Below, piece after piece: positions 9,393-20,624 of a stretch of 64,000 bases of DNA. The notes beneath the pieces are model-generated. The model was not told the DNA's origin, made no database searches, and saw only the letters and a program-made list of their open reading frames with translations. Each line of letters opens with the position of its first letter. The first letter of the stretch is position 1. The stretch is taken from contig CATOSB010000008.1 in NCBI GenBank assembly GCA_951812305.1, forward strand, positions 434,001 to 498,000, read 5' to 3'. The position numbers and the translations under genes are program-made. The stretch is from an uncultured Paracoccaceae bacterium (GTDB lineage Bacteria > Pseudomonadota > Alphaproteobacteria > Rhodobacterales > Rhodobacteraceae).

Positions 9393-11060
9393 CTAAAACA
9401 GACCCTCGATTTGTCCTTCGGCATTAATGTGGATGGCTTCCGCAGCTGGTTTTCGTGGCAGACCCGGCATAGTCATGATGTCACCACAGACCACCACGAC
9501 AAACCCGGCCCCGGCAGACAGGCGCACCTCTCTGATCGGCACGGAATGCCCGGTCGGCGCACCCCTAAGCGACGGGTCTGTTGAAAAGCTGTACTGCGTT
9601 TTTGCCATGCAGACGGGCAGGTTGCCATATCCCTGATCTTCCCAATCTTTTAACTGGTTACGGATCTTGGCATCCGCAATCACCTCGTCGGCACGATAGA
9701 TTTCCTTTGCGACGGTTTCGATCTTGGTGAACAGGCTCAGTTCATCTTTATAAAGCGGTGCGTATTTCGCTTTGCCCTCGTCGATGATTTCCACAACGCG
9801 GGTGGCCAGGTCTCTGGTGCCCTCGCTGCCCAGTTCCCAATGGCGGGCAAGCACAGCCTCGGCACCGAGCGAGGCGACGTAGTCCTTGACTGCCTGCACT
9901 TCTGCATCCGTGTCGGTCACAAAGTGGTTGATCGCGACAACGGCGGGAACGCCGAATTTCTGGATGTTCTCGATATGCCGACCAAGGTTGGCGCAACCTT
10001 CTTTGACCGCGGCGACATTTTCCGCGCCCAGATCGGCCTTGGCGACGCCGCCATTCATTTTCATCGCGCGCACGGTTGCAACGATGACGACTGCAGACGG
10101 TGACAGCCCGGCCTTGCGGCATTTGATGTTCAGGAATTTCTCGGCACCAAGATCAGCCCCAAACCCGGCTTCGGTTACCACGTAATCGGCCAGTTTCAGC
10201 GCCGTCTTTGTGGCAACGACAGAGTTGCAACCATGCGCGATGTTGGCAAATGGGCCCCCGTGGACGAATGCCGGGTTGTTTTCCAGCGTTTGCACGAGGT
10301 TGGGCTGCATCGCCTGCTGCAGCAGCACCGTCATTGCGCCGTCAGCCTTGATGTCGCGACAGAAGACGGGGGTGCGGTCGCGGCGATAGGCGACGATCAT
10401 GTCGCCAAGGCGTTTTTGCAGATCGGCCAGATCGTTGGACAGGCACAGGATCGCCATAACCTCGGAGGCAACCGTGATGTCAAACCCGCCTTCACGCGGG
10501 AAACCGTTGGCAACGCCACCAAGCGAACATGTGATCTGGCGCAGGGCGCGGTCATTCATGTCGACCACCCGGCGCCAGGCCACGCGGCGGACGTCGATTT
10601 CCTGCTCGTTGCCCCAATAGATGTGGTTGTCGATCATCGCGGCCAGCAGCGAATGCGCGCTTGTGATGGCGTGAAAATCGCCGGTGAAGTGAAGGTTCAT
10701 GTCCTCCATCGGAACGACCTGAGCGTATCCGCCACCGGCGGCGCCGCCTTTCATCCCAAAGTTGGGGCCAAGCGATGCCTCGCGAATACAGATACAGGCG
10801 TTTTTGCCGATGGCGTTGAGACCGTCGCCGAGGCCAACTGTCGTCGTTGTCTTGCCTTCACCTGCCGGGGTCGGGTTGATCGCGGTCACAAGGATCAGCT
10901 TGCCATCTTCCTTGCCCGCCTGCGCCTTGATGAAGTCAGCGCTGACCTTGGCCTTGTCGTGGCCAAACGGCAGCAGATCATCGGTCGGGATGCCAAGTTT
11001 CGCGCCGATTTCCTGAATCGGTTTCTTCTTGGCGGCGCGGGCGATTTCGATGTCTGACAT
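9393..11060 (-). CDS. fhs: Formate--tetrahydrofolate ligase
   Basis: 555 aa; [25 protein letters not shown] and full-length FTHFS pattern. Confidence 0.97.
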   Translation of the reverse strand: MSDIEIARAAKKKPIQEIGAKLGIPTDDLLPFGHDKAKVSADFIKAQAGKEDGKLILVTAINPTPAGEGKTTTTVGLGDGLNAIGKNACICIREASLGPNFGMKGGAAGGGYAQVVPMEDMNLHFTGDFHAITSAHSLLAAMIDNHIYWGNEQEIDVRRVAWRRVVDMNDRALRQITCSLGGVANGFPREGGFDITVASEVMAILCLSNDLADLQKRLGDMIVAYRRDRTPVFCRDIKADGAMTVLLQQAMQPNLVQTLENNPAFVHGGPFANIAHGCNSVVATKTALKLADYVVTEAGFGADLGAEKFLNIKCRKAGLSPSAVVIVATVRAMKMNGGVAKADLGAENVAAVKEGCANLGRHIENIQKFGVPAVVAINHFVTDTDAEVQAVKDYVASLGAEAVLARHWELGSEGTRDLATRVVEIIDEGKAKYAPLYKDELSLFTKIETVAKEIYRADEVIADAKIRNQLKDWEDQGYGNLPVCMAKTQYSFSTDPSLRGAPTGHSVPIREVRLSAGAGFVVVVCGDIMTMPGLPRKPAAEAIHINAEGQIEGLF

Positions 11061-11286
11061 TGGGCGATCCTTCGTAATGTATTTGGTCAGTTTCCAGGAG
11101 CGTCACTGGCTGACAATCCAGCCGGTTGAGCCCATTCTGGTGGCGCTTGTTCTCTCTTCGCGCGCAGGTCTGACGCGTTTGATACAGATACGGCCGCCAA
11201 TCAATTGCATAGTTGCGCCGTCTTCTGTCGCGTCCACGACTTTTCAACGTTTCCCGTGCCCCCATGCGCATCCGCTGATCACGTGC

Positions 11287-12735
11287 CTAGGCCGGCCAGG
11301 GCAGGGAGTATGTTTTCACATTGGTAAAGAACTTCATTGCTTCGATCACGCCTTCTTTCACCCCGTTGCCGCTGTCCTTGATGCCGCCAAAAGGTGACAT
11401 CTCGATACGGAATCCGGGTTGTTCCCAGATGTTGCATGTGCCGACGTCCAGCCCGTTGATAAACGCAATTGCTCGGTTCAGATCGTTGGTGCAGACACCG
11501 GAAGACAGGCCGAATTCGGTTGAATTCGAGATGGCCATTGTCGCCGCATCGTCATCAGATACGCGAACGATCGGGATGATCGGTCCGAATGTTTCTTCGA
11601 CGACCAATTCACAATCATGCGGCACCCGGTCGACCACAATCGGCGGTAAGAGCGCGCCGTTCCGTCCCGGATGATACAGAATCTCGGCGCCGGCCTTTTC
11701 CGCCGCGAATACCCGGTTTTCGAACCGCTCGGCCGCTTGCCCGGATATCACACATCCCAATTCTGTATTTGGATCCTTGGGGTCGCCGACTTTCAAGGCC
11801 TTGGCCCTTTCAACGACCAGCGGCACGAATGCATCCGCCACGCTTTCCTGTACCAGAATGCGTTTGATGGCGGTGCAGCGTTGGCCGGAATTGCCTGTGG
11901 CTCCGGCCACAGCAATGGCGGCGGCCCGGTCCAGATCTTCCGCGTCCAGATCATTCAGAACAATCAGGGGATCATTCCCGCCAAGTTCCAGCGCTGCGCG
12001 CTTATAGCCAGCTTTTTCAGCAATCATTTTGCCGACAGGGACCCCGCCGGTGAAGGTGATGATGTCGATATGTTCGTTCGTCACCATTTCGTCGCCGATA
12101 TCGTCAGGCCACCCGGTGACGACCTGAAACATTTCCGGCGGCAGGCCGGCCTCGTAAAGGATGTCGGCCAACGACAGTGCGGTCAGCGGCGTCAGTTCAG
12201 TGGGCTTGCACACCATGCAATTGTTGGTCGCAATGGACGGCGCGATCTTGTGACTGACCATATTGAGCGGGTGATTGAACGGCGTGATCGCCGAGATTGC
12301 CCGGACGGGTTCACGCTTGGTGAAAATCTTACGCTGTTTGCCATTCGGCGTGAGGTCACAGGAAAACACCTCTCCGTCGTCTTTCAGCGCCTCTGCGGCG
12401 GCGAACTGAAAGACGTCTTGCGCGCGCTTGGTTTCGTAGATCGAGTGCTGCAGACATATACCAAGTTCCAATGTCAGCCATTGCGCAAGGTCGTTGCTGC
12501 GCTCGCCGATGATCCGGGCTGTATTCTGAAGGATCTGGCTGCGTTCATGTCGGCTAAGGTTCGCCGTGTAATTCGCGCCGATCTCGAAGGCCCGGGCCGC
12601 ATGTTCTGCCTGTCCCGCCGGAACGGATCCGACGATTTCGCCCGTATAGGGGTAGTGCACGGGAATGACATCATCGGTAAAAACCACCTCTCCGCCGATG
12701 CGCATCCCTTCATTGCGTATCTTCATATCTGTCAT
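11287..12735 (-). CDS. phnY: Aldehyde dehydrogenase family, probable phosphonoacetaldehyde dehydrogenase
   Basis: NAD-ALDH motifs ([41 protein letters not shown]); phnY assignment by overall resemblance. Confidence 0.7.
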   Translation of the reverse strand: MTDMKIRNEGMRIGGEVVFTDDVIPVHYPYTGEIVGSVPAGQAEHAARAFEIGANYTANLSRHERSQILQNTARIIGERSNDLAQWLTLELGICLQHSIYETKRAQDVFQFAAAEALKDDGEVFSCDLTPNGKQRKIFTKREPVRAISAITPFNHPLNMVSHKIAPSIATNNCMVCKPTELTPLTALSLADILYEAGLPPEMFQVVTGWPDDIGDEMVTNEHIDIITFTGGVPVGKMIAEKAGYKRAALELGGNDPLIVLNDLDAEDLDRAAAIAVAGATGNSGQRCTAIKRILVQESVADAFVPLVVERAKALKVGDPKDPNTELGCVISGQAAERFENRVFAAEKAGAEILYHPGRNGALLPPIVVDRVPHDCELVVEETFGPIIPIVRVSDDDAATMAISNSTEFGLSSGVCTNDLNRAIAFINGLDVGTCNIWEQPGFRIEMSPFGGIKDSGNGVKEGVIEAMKFFTNVKTYSLPWPA

Positions 12736-13071
12736 CGGTCGAAGAATCCTTTCCGCGCGCCATAGCAGACGGTTGAACACGCATGAAATGACGATGAACG
12801 CCGCGAATTCACGGGTCAACCCGCCAGTAGCTTGATAAAGTTAACCCCGATTCTGGATAAGACGTTGGCGTCACCAGTGCACTACTCGACAGAATTTTTT
12901 CGTAGTTTTTTGATTCGTTTTTTACGATACTCGTTGACCCTTTTTCGCAGAGGGTTGCGATGAGGGATTTCCACCATTGTTATGGAAATGATCCTCGGTT
13001 CTCTCAAAGCCTCATTTGGCTCCAGTTCAACGGCAATTCCGCCAAACTCTCCAAGAAATAGAACATTTGAA

Positions 13072-14672
13072 GTAACTCCCAAGCACCCCCCACGTTTGAG
13101 TGTTATTGTCAGTTTTATGGTGAGTCGAATTTGCCATTTTGCGCGTGTTTTTTTTCTTTCTTGTCTGAATTCTGTGGCGCCGGGTTGATTTCTCTGAATC
13201 AGTGGTGGGATGGATCAGGTTGCCGCCCTTGAACAACTTCTCGCCACGGCTCTGCGTCGGATCGCTGAGCTTGAAGCTGCGTTGGCGAGCATGGCGGAAG
13301 AGATCACGGACCTGCGCCGACAGTTGGCCAAGAACAGCAGCAATAGCAGCAAGCCCCCTTCAAGTGATGGCCTGAAGAAGCCAGCCCCGCGCAGCCTGCG
13401 TGGCAAATCCGGAAAGAAAAGTGGCGGCCAAGTTGGCCACCGGGGCGACACCCTGCGCCAGACGTCAACACCCGACTTTGTCGAACGGCATGAGGCGACG
13501 CATTGCAGCGCCTGTCAGAGCGCCCTGACGGCGGAGATGGTGAAAGGGATCGAGAAGCGTCAGGTGTTCGACTTGCCTGCGCCACGCCTGGAGGTCACCG
13601 AGCATCAGGCGGCGGTTTATTGTTGCGACCATTGTCGAGCCACGACGACGGCTGGCTTTCCCGATGGCGTGGCCGCGCATGTGCAATATGGCACGCGCAT
13701 GCGGGCAGTGGCGGTCTATTGCAATGTTCAGCAGCTGATACCCGAGGATCGGGTCTGCCAGCTTATGCGCGACCTGTTTGGGGCCACCAGCTTGTGCGCG
13801 GCCAGCGTGACCAACTGGACGCGCGGCGCGGCAAATAAGATGGGTGTCGTGGTTGAACACATTCTCGCCCGGCTTGCCGAAGGCGGCGTTCGGCATCTGG
13901 ACGAGACCGGACTTCGTGTTGCCGGCAAGCTGCACTGGCTGCACACGATCTGCGATACCGCCTTCACCCATTACCGCATCAGCGCCAAACGCGGTGCTGT
14001 TCCAACCTTCCTGACCGGCGGGACGATCATTCATGATCACTGGAAACCCTACTACGCCCATATGAGCGGAGTGGACGCCCACGCCCTCTGCGGGGCGCAT
14101 CACTTGCGCGAACTCAAGGCCATCGAAGAGATCGAAAAAGAGCCTTGGGCGACGGAGATGAGCGCAGTGCTTCATAGCGCCAATCAGCTCAGATGCGCGG
14201 CTCAGGATCAAGGCGAGACCGAACTCCCGGAACTGGTTCGCCAGGGTATAGTCACCAGATACATGGCGATCCTCGCCAAGGGGCTCGCCTTCCACGAACG
14301 CCAGCCCCCGCTGGCCAAAAGCCCCGGCACCCGCGGCCGAAAAGCCAGGCGGCCAGGCCACAACCTGCTCCTCCGCCTGCGTGACTACCGCGATGACGTT
14401 TTGCGATTCATCGCCGACTTCGCGGTCCCATTCACAAACAATCAGGCCGAACAGGACCTGCGCATGATGAAGCTGCGCATGAAAATCTCGGGCACCTTCC
14501 GCACCCTCGAGGGCGCGCGGGTCTTCGCCGACATCAGGTCCGTCATCTCGACGGCCAGAAAACACCGGTTCAACATCCTGGAAATCCTGACCCTGTCACC
14601 ACCTCAGATCATCGCACGGCTCTGACGGAACAAAACCCCGCAACCCTATCGGACAGGGTGCTTGGGAGTTAC
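13072..14672 (+). mobile_element. ISBst12-type (IS66 family) IS, copy B, 1601 bp
   Basis: Same TIRs; TSD CATTTGAA (13064-13071 / 14673-14680). Confidence 0.93.
13210..14625 (+). CDS. IS66-family (ISBst12 type) transposase, copy B (HERQPP variant)
   Basis: 471 aa, one residue differs from copy A (R to Q in HERRPP). Confidence 0.93.
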   Translation: MDQVAALEQLLATALRRIAELEAALASMAEEITDLRRQLAKNSSNSSKPPSSDGLKKPAPRSLRGKSGKKSGGQVGHRGDTLRQTSTPDFVERHEATHCSACQSALTAEMVKGIEKRQVFDLPAPRLEVTEHQAAVYCCDHCRATTTAGFPDGVAAHVQYGTRMRAVAVYCNVQQLIPEDRVCQLMRDLFGATSLCAASVTNWTRGAANKMGVVVEHILARLAEGGVRHLDETGLRVAGKLHWLHTICDTAFTHYRISAKRGAVPTFLTGGTIIHDHWKPYYAHMSGVDAHALCGAHHLRELKAIEEIEKEPWATEMSAVLHSANQLRCAAQDQGETELPELVRQGIVTRYMAILAKGLAFHERQPPLAKSPGTRGRKARRPGHNLLLRLRDYRDDVLRFIADFAVPFTNNQAEQDLRMMKLRMKISGTFRTLEGARVFADIRSVISTARKHRFNILEILTLSPPQIIARL

Positions 14673-15017
14673 CATTTGAAACGGTTTCGTGATCTGCTTT
14701 GAATGTATCAGGGTCATTTTTCCGTACGTGTTTCGGGATGATCACCTGAAAGGGAGTGGCAGCCATCAGATCGAGCACAAGTGTCATGGTTCTTTTAGGG
14801 AGCGCAGCCAGTTCATTGAGCTTATCCGTGAGGGCGTAGAAACGGTTGGGGTCCTCTTCCATCATGTCGAACATGAGGTCCCGGATCTTCTCATAAGCGA
14901 GATCTTCGTTGATTGGGAAGTTGTTCTCCATGGCGCGCACCTTTTGCCCCGTGTTGACCAGCCTGAATGCCCCCGTGATTAGTATGGGGTGAGAGGGGTT
15001 TCCAAGTACGTTGCCCC

Positions 15018-15953
15018 ATGATTCAAGGTTCAAAAGCGACACAATATGGACCGCCACTCATGTCGATCACTAACACCGCACTTTTTGTCTGTCTCGATGA
15101 TTTTGCAAAAACCTACGAGGACTGGGAGCGCCACCGGTTGATCCCCTCGGGTCGTCAGAGGCTTCGCGCCGGCAAGCTGACCCTGGGGGAGAGCCTGTTC
15201 ATCATGGTCTTGTTTCACTTGTCGCCGTTCAAGGACTTCAAACATTATTGGATTTATGGCGTTGAGCAGAAATACCGTGACTGCTTTGGCAACCTCCCGA
15301 GCTATGGTCGGTTTGTCAGCCTCATGCCAAGATTAATGGTGCCGTTTTGCATACTGCTGCACTGCTTCAGCGGTGAAAAAACCGGCGTCTATTTTGCCGA
15401 CAGCACTAAGCTCGCGGTCTGCCACAATGCCCGCATTAATCGAAACAAGGTCTTCAAGGGGCTGGCAAAGCGCGGTCGCAGCACAATGGGCTGGTTCTTT
15501 GGCTTCAAACTGCATCTAATCATCAACAACAAGGGGGAGATCATGGCCGTCAAAATCACGGCAGGTAATGTCGATGATCGAAAGCCGTTTGAAGCCATGA
15601 TCGCGGGCCTCGAAGGCAAAATATTTGCTGATAAGGGCTATATCTCCAAATCCCTCTTCCAACGGCTCTGGCAGCGTGGGCTCCACCTCGTCACCGGCAT
15701 TCGCCGCAACATGAAAAACTATCTCCTGCCAATCCTGAACAAAATCCTGTTGCGAAGGCGGTTCATCATCGAAACTCTGTTCGATAAGTTGAAAACCAGC
15801 ATGGGACTGGAACACACTCGACACAGATCGCCTGCCAACGCATTCGTACACCTCATCTCGTGTGTCGCAGCCTATATGCTCGGGAAAACCAAAGTTAAAA
15901 TGGGACCCATAACCGTGCCGGAAACAATCAGGCAGGTCGAATACCAGATATAG
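15018..15953 (+). CDS. IS982-family transposase (intact)
   Basis: [89 protein letters not shown]...[17 protein letters not shown]982 DDE signature. Confidence 0.92.
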   Translation: MIQGSKATQYGPPLMSITNTALFVCLDDFAKTYEDWERHRLIPSGRQRLRAGKLTLGESLFIMVLFHLSPFKDFKHYWIYGVEQKYRDCFGNLPSYGRFVSLMPRLMVPFCILLHCFSGEKTGVYFADSTKLAVCHNARINRNKVFKGLAKRGRSTMGWFFGFKLHLIINNKGEIMAVKITAGNVDDRKPFEAMIAGLEGKIFADKGYISKSLFQRLWQRGLHLVTGIRRNMKNYLLPILNKILLRRRFIIETLFDKLKTSMGLEHTRHRSPANAFVHLISCVAAYMLGKTKVKMGPITVPETIRQVEYQI

Positions 15954-16054
15954 CGCTTATCCAGAACTCAGGTTAAAGTTACGTCCAGTTTGGCATTTCG
16001 GGCATTAGCGTTCGCTTTTGGCTTAGGCACAGGTTCTGAGGGAAATTCAACGGT

Positions 16055-16714
16055 ATGAACGAAACATCGGTTGACACCAAAGCGGCACAGATCGTCGAAG
16101 CCCTTGCGCCGCTGGCCGCATCGCAAAGGCGTAGTCTGGTGGCGATTGCCGGGCCACCGGCGTCCGGAAAATCCACTGTTGCCAGCGCGGCGTGGGAGTT
16201 AGCGCAGTCAAGGGGTATAAGTTGCGGTTTGGTGGCGATGGATGGGTTTCATCTGGCCAACGAAGTCCTTGACGAACGCGGGTTGCGCCCCAGAAAAGGT
16301 GCGCCGGAAACGTTTGATCTGGCAGGGTTTGACGCGCTTTTACGTCGGTTGCAGAGCGAAGATGAGGTTTTGGCCCCAATTTTCGATCGCGAACTCGATG
16401 CGGCGATCAGCAGCGCCATGGTCATCAGGGCAGACCAAAAAATCGTTTTGGTGGAAGGAAATTATCTCTTGCTGGATGAACCCGGCTGGCGGGATCTGGC
16501 GCGGCATTGGACATTGAGTTTCTTTCTGGACGTTGACGAGGCGGTGCTTGAACAACGCTCGATTGAACGCTGGCTATCTCATGGGTTTGACGCCGATCAG
16601 GCGCGCCAAAAAGCCCAAGGAAATGATCTGCCAAACGCCCGCAGGGTGATACACAACCGCGTTCCCGCAGATATGGTGATCGGGCTTACCACCCTTCAAA
16701 ATTTCCGGATCTGA
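16055..16714 (+). CDS. P-loop nucleoside/fructose kinase-like protein, C-terminus altered by IS insertion
   Basis: SLVAIAGPPASGKSTVASAAWELAQ...LVAMDGFHLANEVLDERGLRPRKGAPETFDLAGF. Last residues LTTLQNFRI are encoded by the IS TIR; the original stop was MVIG-TGA. Confidence 0.8.
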   Translation: MNETSVDTKAAQIVEALAPLAASQRRSLVAIAGPPASGKSTVASAAWELAQSRGISCGLVAMDGFHLANEVLDERGLRPRKGAPETFDLAGFDALLRRLQSEDEVLAPIFDRELDAAISSAMVIRADQKIVLVEGNYLLLDEPGWRDLARHWTLSFFLDVDEAVLEQRSIERWLSHGFDADQARQKAQGNDLPNARRVIHNRVPADMVIGLTTLQNFRI

Positions 16715-17874
16715 TTTGACGTTTGTCTGATCTGTGTGATTCAAGGAGTCTCCACTGCTGATATTGGAGGCTGGTTTGTTGGGAAATGTTTGTTTTTCAG
16801 AGCTTTATTCGAAGGTTGAGGCGGATTTTCAGGACCGCTTGCTCGGGTATCACAAGTCGCGCCGGGAGGGATTGTGCATCATAGCAAGCGTGATTTTGAA
16901 CACGCGCAGCGTCAATCTGATGGAAAATGCGGCTGCTCTGCCCCGCGATATCGGCTCTGTGGACCACCGCTATCAATACATTTCGCGGGTTCTGGGCAAT
17001 CCTCACATCGATACTGATGAGATCATGCAGGCCTATGTTGGTGAAATTTTCCGCCGCCAGTGTGAGGCCGGAGAAACGATTGTGGTGGCCCTTGATCAAA
17101 GCAAGCTCAACGAAGGGCATGAGGTTTTGATGTTATCGGTGCGGATGCGGGATCGGGCCCTCCCGGTCGCCTGGCGTGTACGCCAGACCAAAGGGCCGAT
17201 TGGATGGCGCGTGCAACATGAGCTTTTGGAAGCAGTCCGCCCATGGCTCCCGGCGGATGCGCGTGTGTTGCTGGCGGGAGATCGGTTTTATGGAACCGCC
17301 CGATTGGTCGCATGGTGCCAGGAGGCTGGATGGGACTACCGGCTGCGCATGAAGGGAAATATCACACTGCAACATCAGGGTGGCGAGATGATGACGCGCG
17401 AAATTGCCCAACTGATGCCCGAAGGGCTTGTAAACGCTGAGCTTTACGGAACGGGCGTCTTTAGCAACATTGGAGTGCTTCACGAAGAGGGGCACAAAGA
17501 GCCTTGGATTATTGCCATGAATGCAGCACCGTCCGAGTACAAGGTGCTCGATTATGGAATGCGTTGGGGAATTGAAGCCATGTTCTCCGACTTCAAAACC
17601 CGGGGCTTTGAAATTACTCAAAGCCAGATCAAAAAGCCGGATCGATTGGCCCGCCTCATTTTGGTGCTGGCAATCGCCATGTACTGGGCTGTTTCAACCG
17701 GAGCAAACGAAGAGCACCACGTCGCAATACGCGGCGAAAAAAGGGGATTCGAAAAGCCCGAAGGTCCTTATGCTCTCTCTTCAAGACAGGCCTTCGTGCT
17801 ATCCGACGATGCCTCGCAGGTTATGCCAAAATCCCCAAGCTCTGGGATGTCTGGCTAAATTGAAGGGTGGTAAG
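16685..17874 (+). mobile_element. IS4-like insertion sequence, 1190 bp, copy 1
   Basis: TIR CTTACCACCCTTCAA / TTGAAGGGTGGTAAG; 10-bp TSD GGTGATCGGG (16675-16684 / 17875-17884). Confidence 0.9.
16764..17858 (+). CDS. IS4-like transposase
   Basis: VALDQSKLNEGHEVLMLSVRMRDRALPVAWRV...LLAGDRFYG...RLRMKGN...YGMRWGIEAMFSDFKTRGF (Y-2R-3E-6K type signature). Confidence 0.85.
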   Translation: MEAGLLGNVCFSELYSKVEADFQDRLLGYHKSRREGLCIIASVILNTRSVNLMENAAALPRDIGSVDHRYQYISRVLGNPHIDTDEIMQAYVGEIFRRQCEAGETIVVALDQSKLNEGHEVLMLSVRMRDRALPVAWRVRQTKGPIGWRVQHELLEAVRPWLPADARVLLAGDRFYGTARLVAWCQEAGWDYRLRMKGNITLQHQGGEMMTREIAQLMPEGLVNAELYGTGVFSNIGVLHEEGHKEPWIIAMNAAPSEYKVLDYGMRWGIEAMFSDFKTRGFEITQSQIKKPDRLARLILVLAIAMYWAVSTGANEEHHVAIRGEKRGFEKPEGPYALSSRQAFVLSDDASQVMPKSPSSGMSG

Positions 17875-17888
17875 GGTGATCGGGTGAT

Positions 17889-18944
17889 CTATTCGCCCGG
17901 GGCAAAGCCCACGATCAACTGACGCAGACCGAACATGGCGCCGGCGAAAATCGCGATAAAGGCCAGTGGCGCGCTGTAGGCGAGGACAGAGAAGGCCGAA
18001 ATCCCCTGTCCGACGCTGCAACCGACGGCCAAAATCGCGCCCGGTCCCATTATTGCCGCGCCTAGGATCTGCCGTTTCAATTCACGTGGGTCTTCGCAGG
18101 CCTCCCAACGGAAATGACCTTTGGAAAGCGACCCCAGGAATGCGCCGATGATTACACCTACGACCGAGCCGACACTGAACGACAGCGTGTTGCCCGAGGC
18201 AGTCATCGCATAAAAGATCGTGTCGCCAATCGGGGCTGCAAAAGTGTGGGTTTCAATTGGTTCCGCCTCGAACCCTGTTGTTGCGATCCAATATGTGCCG
18301 ACCCAACCCGATACTACCGCCAATCCGACCACAATGCCCCAGATTATGTGCCCCGGAGAGCGCAACATTTCGCGGCTCGACAGGGCAAAGACAAGGATTG
18401 CCCCACCAATCAGTGCGCCGGTTGCCAGCGGCGGAAATCCCAGTGCGGTTTCCGCCAACTGGCTGAACCCTTGCGGCGTGGTCGCGCCTTCTTCGGCGGG
18501 AAATATCCAGACGCGGAAATGTGCCAGTGGGCCGGACATGACGATGTAGGCTGAAAGCCCCATAACAATGACGATCACAAAAGAACGCAGATCGCCGCCA
18601 CCAAGTCGCGCCAGCGCGCCATAACCGCAGTTTCCGGCCAAAGCCATGCCATAGCCGAACATCAACCCGCCAACGACAGTGCCCATCGGGTTCCATATAC
18701 GATCGAGATAGGCCGTTTCGCGCCCATCCAGCCCGCCGAACTGCATGGCTACATGCGCACCGATGACCGCGACGCCGATGGCAAGGCCCCACATCCGCAT
18801 TCGCCTGTCATCACTGGAATATAGAAGGTCCTCGATTGCGCCCAAGGTGCAGAACCGACCGATGCGCGCGGCCAGACCCAGAAGGACACCGCCCAAAAGC
18901 CCTATGATCGCGGCTGAATTTGCTTCTCCCAGAAAATCCAGCAT
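17889..18944 (-). CDS. soxT: YeeE/YedE-type sulfur compound permease (SoxT-like)
   Basis: Polytopic; ARIGRFCTLGAIED, LAGNCGYGALARLGGGDLRSF, AVGCSVGQGISAFSVLAYSAPLA; adjacent to soxRS. Confidence 0.82.
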   Translation of the reverse strand: MLDFLGEANSAAIIGLLGGVLLGLAARIGRFCTLGAIEDLLYSSDDRRMRMWGLAIGVAVIGAHVAMQFGGLDGRETAYLDRIWNPMGTVVGGLMFGYGMALAGNCGYGALARLGGGDLRSFVIVIVMGLSAYIVMSGPLAHFRVWIFPAEEGATTPQGFSQLAETALGFPPLATGALIGGAILVFALSSREMLRSPGHIIWGIVVGLAVVSGWVGTYWIATTGFEAEPIETHTFAAPIGDTIFYAMTASGNTLSFSVGSVVGVIIGAFLGSLSKGHFRWEACEDPRELKRQILGAAIMGPGAILAVGCSVGQGISAFSVLAYSAPLAFIAIFAGAMFGLRQLIVGFAPGE

Positions 18945-18973
18945 ACCGAGCCCTCCAAGTTAGCAGCGCCTGG

Positions 18974-19357
18974 TTATTCCTGCGCGTCCGGTTCGCGGCA
19001 AAACAGATCGTATACGACCTCAATAATCTGGCGCGGACGTTCATCGGTCAGGCTGTAGTAAATTGCCTTGCCGTCACGGCGTGGTTTTACCAGCCCTTCC
19101 AGCCGCAAGCGGGTCAGTTGTTGTGACACTGCCGCCTGTCGCGCCGAAAGCAAATCTTCAAGCTCTGTTACAGATTTTTCACCCGACGCAAGGTGGCACA
19201 GTATCATCAACCGCCCTTCATGGCTGATCGCTTTCAGAAAATGTGATGCGCGTTCCGCGTTTTTCACCATCTTTTCCATGTCTTCGGGGCACATATTGAC
19301 GTCGAAAACCGGCAAGCGGCTTTGCGGTGCTCCGGTGTCCTGGGGTTCTGCGCTCAT
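18974..19357 (-). CDS. soxR: ArsR-family transcriptional repressor SoxR
   Basis: HFLKAISHEGRLMILCHLASGEKSVTELEDLLSARQAAVSQQLTRLRLEGLVKPRRDGKAIYYSL; start MSAEPQ at 19357. Confidence 0.88.
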   Translation of the reverse strand: MSAEPQDTGAPQSRLPVFDVNMCPEDMEKMVKNAERASHFLKAISHEGRLMILCHLASGEKSVTELEDLLSARQAAVSQQLTRLRLEGLVKPRRDGKAIYYSLTDERPRQIIEVVYDLFCREPDAQE

Positions 19358-19368
19358 GCTTATTTGCC

Positions 19369-19770
19369 TCAACCTGTCTCTTCGGTGTCTATACCCGATT
19401 GTTCCATCAATTGTCCAAGAAGACCCCAAAAGAAATCTTCGCCCGGGTAACCTTCGATCCGGCCGAGTTCCTGCCCGTCACGCACAAGAATGAAGGTCGG
19501 TGTAAAAACGACCCGGCGTGTAAGTTCCACTCCAACGGGCGGACTTAGGATGTCGTAACGTTGCAGCGGCGCTATGTCGCCTTCGGTCGTTTTGGGATAG
19601 ATTGGACCGATTTCCTTGTTCCAGCGTTCACACCAGACACAGCCCGGTTCTTCCGCCATCAGAAGCCGTGTCTCTGCAGGCGCCGTCATCGGTATGAGGC
19701 CGATCAAACAAATCAAAATCGCACGGAGCACTTCGTTTCCTTTGATTGACGCTGGCGTTGATTCAATCAT
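19369..19770 (-). CDS. soxS: Periplasmic thioredoxin-like SoxS
   Basis: ETRLLMAEEPGCVWCERWNKEIGPIYPKTTEG; position between soxR and soxV. Confidence 0.88.
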   Translation of the reverse strand: MIESTPASIKGNEVLRAILICLIGLIPMTAPAETRLLMAEEPGCVWCERWNKEIGPIYPKTTEGDIAPLQRYDILSPPVGVELTRRVVFTPTFILVRDGQELGRIEGYPGEDFFWGLLGQLMEQSGIDTEETG

Positions 19771-19790
19771 AATCTAATATTTGAATTCTT
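19757..19790. promoter_or_regulatory. Candidate SoxR operator in the soxS-soxV divergent region
   Basis: ATTCAATCATAATCTAATATTTGAAT, imperfect inverted repeat with ATTCAA/TTGAAT arms shared with the site upstream of soxX. Confidence 0.45.
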
Positions 19791-19810
19791 CAAGGAAATG
19801 GAACGCACAA

Positions 19811-20551
19811 GTGTTTGATGTAACCGCAATTGGCGCGTTGGTGGCCGGTTTGATCTCGTTCCTGTCGCCCTGCATCCTGCCGATTGTTCCATTTTACCTG
19901 AGTTATCTGGCCGGGGTCGGCATGAACCAAATTACGGCGGATGCAGATATCTCCGGGCAAGTGCGAATGCGCGCCTTTCTGGCGGCGGTAATGTTTTCGC
20001 TGGGCGTCATCACGGTGTTCATGGGGCTGGGCGCCACCGCGACCGCATTCGGACAGATGGTGCGGGACTATTTCGACATCCTGCGCTGGATCGCGGCGGC
20101 AATCATCATCGCGATGGGTTTGCATTTTCTGGGCGTGATCCGGATCGGTATACTTTACCGCCAGTTCCGCGCGGATGCAGGCGGCACCAGCAATGTCAGT
20201 CTGGTTGGCGCGTTCGTCATTGGCCTCGCCTTCGCCTTCGGCTGGACGCCTTGCGTCGGGCCGGTACTGGCAGCGATCCTGTTCACCGCCGCAGGGCAGG
20301 AAACCGCAGGGCAGGGCGCTTGGCTGTTGTTCGTATACGGGCTGGGCATGACGTTGCCGTTTATTGTCGCAGCTCTGTTCATCGGCCCATTCATGCGCTG
20401 GATGTCGCGGTTCCGGCGACATCTGGGCCTGATCGAGAAATTGATGGGCGTCATGCTGATCCTGTTCGTTGTGCTGATTGCCACAAATTCCATCAACTAC
20501 ATCGCGCAATGGATGCTTGACGTATTTCCGTGGTTCACGGCCATTGGCTAA
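19811..20551 (+). CDS. soxV: Cytochrome c biogenesis CcdA-type protein SoxV
   Basis: GALVAGLISFLSPCILPIVPFYLSYLAGVG...FAFGWTPCVGPVLAAIL; GTG start. Confidence 0.92.
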   Translation: MFDVTAIGALVAGLISFLSPCILPIVPFYLSYLAGVGMNQITADADISGQVRMRAFLAAVMFSLGVITVFMGLGATATAFGQMVRDYFDILRWIAAAIIIAMGLHFLGVIRIGILYRQFRADAGGTSNVSLVGAFVIGLAFAFGWTPCVGPVLAAILFTAAGQETAGQGAWLLFVYGLGMTLPFIVAALFIGPFMRWMSRFRRHLGLIEKLMGVMLILFVVLIATNSINYIAQWMLDVFPWFTAIG

Positions 20552-20624
20552 AGGAACCCCGATTCTGGATAAGACGTTGGCGTCACCAGTGCACTACTCG
20601 ACAGAATTTTTTCGTAGTTTTTTG

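Larger units (their letters stand above)
12882..14931 (-). pseudogene. IS982-element passenger gene, interrupted by copy B
   Basis: Halves flanking 13072-14672 match the intact gene at 7649-8089. Confidence 0.75.
12844..15973 (+). mobile_element. IS982-family element, copy 2 (3130 bp including nested ISBst12-type IS)
   Basis: ACCCCGATTCTGGATAAG ... CTTATCCAGAACTCAGGT; TSD TAAAGTTA (12836-12843 / 15974-15981). Confidence 0.9.

Noticed and set aside
10233-11057. 274-aa plus-strand ORF opposite fhs
   Set aside because: Antisense to a complete, highly conserved fhs. No independent coding evidence.
14596-15057. 153-aa ORF and 22065-22769 234-aa ORF as novel proteins
   Set aside because: They are chimeras of the IS982 passenger gene reading into the inserted ISBst12-type end.
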